A DNA stretch of 64,000 bases from Psychroserpens damuponensis (GTDB lineage: Bacteria > Bacteroidota > Bacteroidia > Flavobacteriales > Flavobacteriaceae). The stretch's first letter is position 1; each line of letters begins with the position of its first letter. Under the pieces are notes generated by a model that did no database searches, was not told the DNA's origin, and saw only the letters and a program-made list of their open reading frames with translations. Where the stretch lies: positions 468,261 to 532,260 of the forward strand of contig NZ_JXJO01000017.1 of NCBI RefSeq assembly GCF_000826655.1, written 5' to 3'. Shown here one piece after another: positions 60,563 to 64,000 of the stretch. The translations under genes were made by a program, and so were the position numbers.

Positions 60563-63500
60563 TTAATTAATCACCACTTTCTCAGTTTTTTCTTGAAATT
60601 GATTTTTTAACGACACCATATAAACACCTGTTTGAAATGAAGAAACATCAATACGATGAGTGGCTTCATTAGCCTTTAAAATTAAGGTTTTAATTTGCCT
60701 TCCTTGAAGATCATACATAATCAATTTTGTATCTTCAAACAACTGTCCTTTAACGAATAATAGTTCTGGCTGCGTTGTTGTATATATCTGTATATCATTT
60801 AAGGTCTCTAATTCTGTACTTAACGTTTCTTGTTCAAAACGAAGATAATAACGTCCAATACTGTTCAAGTTTTCAGTTAACGTCATGGTATAATCAACAT
60901 CGTTTAAAAGCGTGAAACTATTATTCACTGTATCTTCCAAGTACACTTGAATATTTTCAGGTAAATCACTTTCAGCAATACTAATAGTAAATTGTTGTGC
61001 TTCGGAAACATGAACTCCTAAGGGAATAATTGCATTTGAAAGTGCATCATACCCAACCGATTGTATTGCCATATCTATTCCGGAATGCTCTTCTAAGAGA
61101 TGTGAATAAATAGCGAAATTTGAAGGTGCCACATTTCCGTAGATGGCAGCATCGTAATTAAAATCCAGTCCGTTAGAAGCATTATCTGTAAAATAGAAAT
61201 CTGTTTTATATGCTCCACCTTGAGCACTTTCTAGTTGTAATTGTAAGTGATTAATTGTAGAAGTATTGTTCATTCTTCCAAGGATAAAATCATCAGCATT
61301 TCCCGTACGTCTCATGGACGCAGTAAATTCAATTTGACCATAATTAGTTGCCGAAGCAATTAAAAATCCTTGACCAGGTGTAATTAACGTATTTGGGTTT
61401 GCATCAGCGTAAGCCTGATTCCAAATAGTCCAACCATTAGACGCATAACCATCGTAACCATAAATTCCTGCTCTTGTTATAGCAAATTGCGCACTATTAG
61501 TTGCTAAAAATTCATTAAGATCTAAATATGCAGGATATGGATTACCAATTAGATTCCATTCTGAAATTGTTGGTCCATTATTTACAACTGATACACTTAA
61601 ATCGCCAATTTTCACATCACCTGTAAATGTAAAAGTACTTGCATCTGTTGAAGCTGCTCTGTAACCAATACCTGCTCTTAATGGCGCATTTTCTATATCA
61701 GAATACAGCACATACGCATCCATCGCTTTATCATAAGGTCCAAACAAGAATAATGTATTTGTTGAGTTACTTAAAATATTAGGGTTTTGAGCCCTAAAAT
61801 CAATAAAGGATTCTCCATAAACTGGTGGTGCAATTAAATCATTGCCTCCAATACTAGCTGTAGCATTGACGTGACGCTTATATTGCGCTGTACCCACTAT
61901 AAAGTTCTCCACAAATAGACTTGAGTACTCATTTGAATCTGATTCTAAAACGACATTGTCTCCCGTTTTTAAAATGCCATTTACAGTCATCGCTTTTGCT
62001 TTTTCAACTACAATTCCTGCTCCATCACAAACGCTCATATTATTGATTTGAATATCATCTGTAACCGTATAAATTCCATCTAACACAAATGCATTATCTG
62101 CAGTTGTTGTTGGTGATGGCGCATAAGGTGACCAAGCATTATTAGTATAAATTAGGTCATTTGAGCCTACTAAAATCACTGTATAATCTTCAACTTCTCC
62201 ATAAGTAAAGGCCTCACAAGATGTAGGTATGGATTCCCATTGCATTGAAACACGCATTCTTGTTTTTGTTTCTTCAGCAGCTACTGGAACCGTAAAAGCT
62301 CCTGTTACTGTGGCATCAGTTGTTGGACCTGATGTAAAAACCTGTTCTCCAACATCTTCAAAATCGCCATCTGCATTAAAGTCAATCCATACAGAATACG
62401 CTTCAGTATCTACTCCTTGAAGAAATGTTGGTGTTATAGTAATATTATAATTCTGATTTTTCCTCAACACAGTGCTAATATTTGTAAAATCTGAATAGAA
62501 AGAGGCTCCTGAATTATTGTCTATTGTATTTAACTCTACCCTACTTATATATTCAAAACTATTATCACTACTAACAGAATCACAATAATCTACAGACTCA
62601 GCTAAAGTCACAAAAGTTAATGTGGTAGAATAATTTGATGTTTCAGATACCGAGCATTTACTTCTTACTTCAACTTCATATTCGGTATATGGAGATAATC
62701 CACTTAAGACTTGCGTATTTGTATTAATATCAATGATATCGAGCCATGTAGAACTTCCAGCATCGCGATATCTTAAATCAAAATCAAAAGAAGATGATTC
62801 ATTCCAGCTAATTAAAGCAGATGTATCTGTAATTGATTCTGCATTTAAACTTGTTGGTTCATATGGAGATACGCCTTGATTCTCCCAAGTACAATTTTCG
62901 GTATTAAACTGATAATCATCCCAACAATTAATCGCTGTTGGTTCTGCTGGTTGTGTACCTGTTACATCCCAAGAACATGTGTTTGAGTTAAATGTGGTAG
63001 TTTCCCAACATTCGATTATGGGTTCAGTTGGCTGTGTACCTTGATTTTCCCATGCACAAGTTTCAGTATTAAATTGGTAATCATCCCAACAGTTGGTTGC
63101 TGTTGGTTCTACTGGCTGCGTACCTGTTACATCCCAAGAGCATGTGTTTGAGTTAAACGTTGTAGTTTCCCAACATTCTACTGTTGGTTCAGCTGGCTGT
63201 GTAACTTGATTTTCCCATGCACAAGTTTCGGTATTAAATTGGTAATCATCCCAACAGTTGGTTGCTGTTGGTTCTACTGGCTGTGTACCTAAAATTTCCC
63301 ATTGACAGGTAGCCGTATTATAAGACGTAGTTTCCCAACAATTTAAAGTCGCTGGTTCATCCTGAAGTGTGATAGTAACGACAGCTATACAAGTGTTAAC
63401 ATTTCCGTAGGTATCAGTAACAGTTAATGTAACATCGTTATTGCCTTCGTTAGCACATGTAAATGATGTTTGCGAAGCCGTAATCGTTGAAATTCCGCAA

Positions 63501-64000
63501 TTATCTGTTGAATTATTATTTATTTGTGAAGCTGTAATGGTCGCGTTTCCTGAACTATCTAATTGTACTGTTATGTTTTGACAAATAGCATTAGGATTTT
63601 CTACATCTTGCACTACATTAACTGTAAATGATGTAGTAGCAGTATTTCCATTACCATCATTTGTTTGATAACTAATTGTTGTTATTCCTACAGGAAAAAC
63701 ATCTCCACTATTAAAACCAGTTCCATCTGTTCTAGATGCCGTTAATCCTATAGCACAATTATCTGTAACTGTTGGATCTACCCAAGTAGGTTGGTTGTCT
63801 CCACAAGTGAGAATAAAATCTGAAGGCACATTAACAAATTCTGGGTCTATTTGATCTAAAATAGTCACTGTTGCAACACAAGTATCCGTTTGGTTATTTT
63901 GATCTGTAACCGTTAGAGTGACATCAACAGGAGCACCTATGTTTGAGCAGTTAAAAGTATTGATATCTATGGCGTAGTTGATAATAGCAACATCATCTGT
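60563..64000 (-). CDS. Very large T9SS-sorted surface protein with HYR, Cys-Trp repeat, FN3 and GEVED domains (5' end beyond window)
   Basis: 1145 residues are visible and the frame is open at the window edge, so the protein is longer. The N-terminal part has HYR-like beta domains (FILTCGDNQPTWVDPTVTDN; FPVGITTISYQTNDGNGN), then six Cys-Trp repeats (62861-63358), an FN3 domain, and a GEVED domain (SVWIDFNADGDFEDVGEQ; CEAFTYGEVEDYTV). A long beta-rich region follows. The end is a T9SS type A sorting domain (LIMYDLQGRQIKTL, SSFQTGVYMVSL). It is probably a surface adhesin or an HYR-type cell-surface protein. A GTG at 63868 is not a real start: the frame and HYR fold continue upstream. Confidence 0.9.
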   Translation of the reverse strand, partial: TDDVAIINYAIDINTFNCSNIGAPVDVTLTVTDQNNQTDTCVATVTILDQIDPEFVNVPSDFILTCGDNQPTWVDPTVTDNCAIGLTASRTDGTGFNSGDVFPVGITTISYQTNDGNGNTATTSFTVNVVQDVENPNAICQNITVQLDSSGNATITASQINNNSTDNCGISTITASQTSFTCANEGNNDVTLTVTDTYGNVNTCIAVVTITLQDEPATLNCWETTSYNTATCQWEILGTQPVEPTATNCWDDYQFNTETCAWENQVTQPAEPTVECWETTTFNSNTCSWDVTGTQPVEPTATNCWDDYQFNTETCAWENQGTQPTEPIIECWETTTFNSNTCSWDVTGTQPAEPTAINCWDDYQFNTENCTWENQGVSPYEPTSLNAESITDTSALISWNESSSFDFDLRYRDAGSSTWLDIIDINTNTQVLSGLSPYTEYEVEVRSKCSVSETSNYSTTLTFVTLAESVDYCDSVSSDNSFEYISRVELNTIDNNSGASFYSDFTNISTVLRKNQNYNITITPTFLQGVDTEAYSVWIDFNADGDFEDVGEQVFTSGPTTDATVTGAFTVPVAAEETKTRMRVSMQWESIPTSCEAFTYGEVEDYTVILVGSNDLIYTNNAWSPYAPSPTTTADNAFVLDGIYTVTDDIQINNMSVCDGAGIVVEKAKAMTVNGILKTGDNVVLESDSNEYSSLFVENFIVGTAQYKRHVNATASIGGNDLIAPPVYGESFIDFRAQNPNILSNSTNTLFLFGPYDKAMDAYVLYSDIENAPLRAGIGYRAASTDASTFTFTGDVKIGDLSVSVVNNGPTISEWNLIGNPYPAYLDLNEFLATNSAQFAITRAGIYGYDGYASNGWTIWNQAYADANPNTLITPGQGFLIASATNYGQIEFTASMRRTGNADDFILGRMNNTSTINHLQLQLESAQGGAYKTDFYFTDNASNGLDFNYDAAIYGNVAPSNFAIYSHLLEEHSGIDMAIQSVGYDALSNAIIPLGVHVSEAQQFTISIAESDLPENIQVYLEDTVNNSFTLLNDVDYTMTLTENLNSIGRYYLRFEQETLSTELETLNDIQIYTTTQPELLFVKGQLFEDTKLIMYDLQGRQIKTLILKANEATHRIDVSSFQTGVYMVSLKNQFQEKTEKVVIN
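62861..63358 (-). repeat. Six tandem 27-28-codon repeats with two alternating types
   Basis: Each unit begins EPT or EPA and has CW near position 6-7 and a second Cys-x-Trp ten residues on. Two types alternate: CWDDYQFNTETCAWENQ and CWETTTFNSNTCSWDVTG. The pair unit is 165 bp and is well conserved in DNA, so recombination between units is expected. Confidence 0.88.

Larger units (their letters stand above)
1092..61007. other. Dispersed octamer TTCCGAAG/CTTCGGAA, 35 exact copies
   Basis: At least 35 exact copies by manual scan: 17 read TTCCGAAG on the plus strand and 18 read CTTCGGAA. They occur in genes of all kinds and in two gaps (8064, 12521). Most are preceded by T, giving a WTTTCCGAAG-like consensus. 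Positions are listed in the findings. Confidence 0.85.

Noticed and set aside
1092..61007. The TTCCGAAG word as a codon-bias or polar Chi/KOPS artefact
   Set aside because: Copies fall in different reading frames and encode different residue pairs, two are intergenic, and the two orientations are almost equal (17 and 18). Equal orientation argues against a polar KOPS-like signal in this window, though a non-polar function remains open.
63866..63868. GTG as the start of the giant T9SS protein
   Set aside because: It lies inside an HYR-like domain whose strands continue upstream to the window edge in the same frame.

Overview
The window is an AT-rich chromosomal segment from a member of the Bacteroidota, very probably a marine Flavobacteriaceae. 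The evidence is Por/type IX secretion (T9SS) sorting domains on three proteins, promoters of the Bacteroidota type (TTTG, 19 bp, TAnnTTTG), many SusC-style or lipoprotein signal peptides, an SDR-type threonine dehydrogenase, and AUG starts without Shine-Dalgarno sequences. There are no phage genes, transposases, integrases or CRISPR arrays. Most of the window is ordinary chromosome.

Layout. 1-9.6 kb: an M13 peptidase (cut by the window edge), threonine dehydrogenase, an AraC regulator, lipoproteins, an HD hydrolase, a PlsC/acyl-ACP desaturase pair, a bacilliredoxin and a DjlA-like co-chaperone. 9.7-13.9 kb: an ECF sigma factor followed by a large membrane protein that joins an anti-sigma-like N-terminus to a TonB-C-like domain, then a secreted protein. 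14-23.8 kb: a metal-homeostasis block. A five-gene minus-strand operon (TonB-dependent receptor, substrate-binding lipoprotein, ATPase, two permeases) is divergent from an MntR/DtxR-family regulator across a 15-bp-arm palindrome flanked by back-to-back promoters. It is followed by feoA, feoB and a tiny FeoB-associated Cys-rich protein. 23.8-28 kb: SCO protein, M1 aminopeptidase, RseP, tRNA-Asn. 28-37.7 kb: a tight minus-strand run containing hemH, a MATE transporter, a BNR-repeat protein, hemJ, a histidine kinase, a crotonase and a radical SAM protein. 39.8-52 kb: an AraC regulator divergent from hemA-hemCD, then hemE, hemF and hemB among small genes and a large helicase with two predicted membrane segments. 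52-56 kb: CNNM/CBS protein, Ogt, DUF4442, a serine hydrolase and an exonuclease. 56-64 kb: two very large T9SS cargo proteins, the second cut by the window edge.

The window encodes nearly the whole C5 haem pathway (HemA, B, C+D fused, E, F, J, H; only HemL is not seen), together with Fe(II) and Mn/Fe uptake. It is therefore rich in iron, manganese and haem physiology. Two small genes are each broken by one in-frame stop (39132-39659 and 43801-44157). One permease has no canonical start codon although its reading frame is clearly conserved upstream.

The most unexpected signal is not a gene. The octamer TTCCGAAG (or its complement CTTCGGAA) occurs at least 35 times, about once per 1.8 kb, in both orientations, in several reading frames and in two intergenic gaps. 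About one copy would be expected by chance. This looks like a selected genome-wide DNA word, comparable in density to uptake sequences or Chi, and is the best candidate for something undescribed here.
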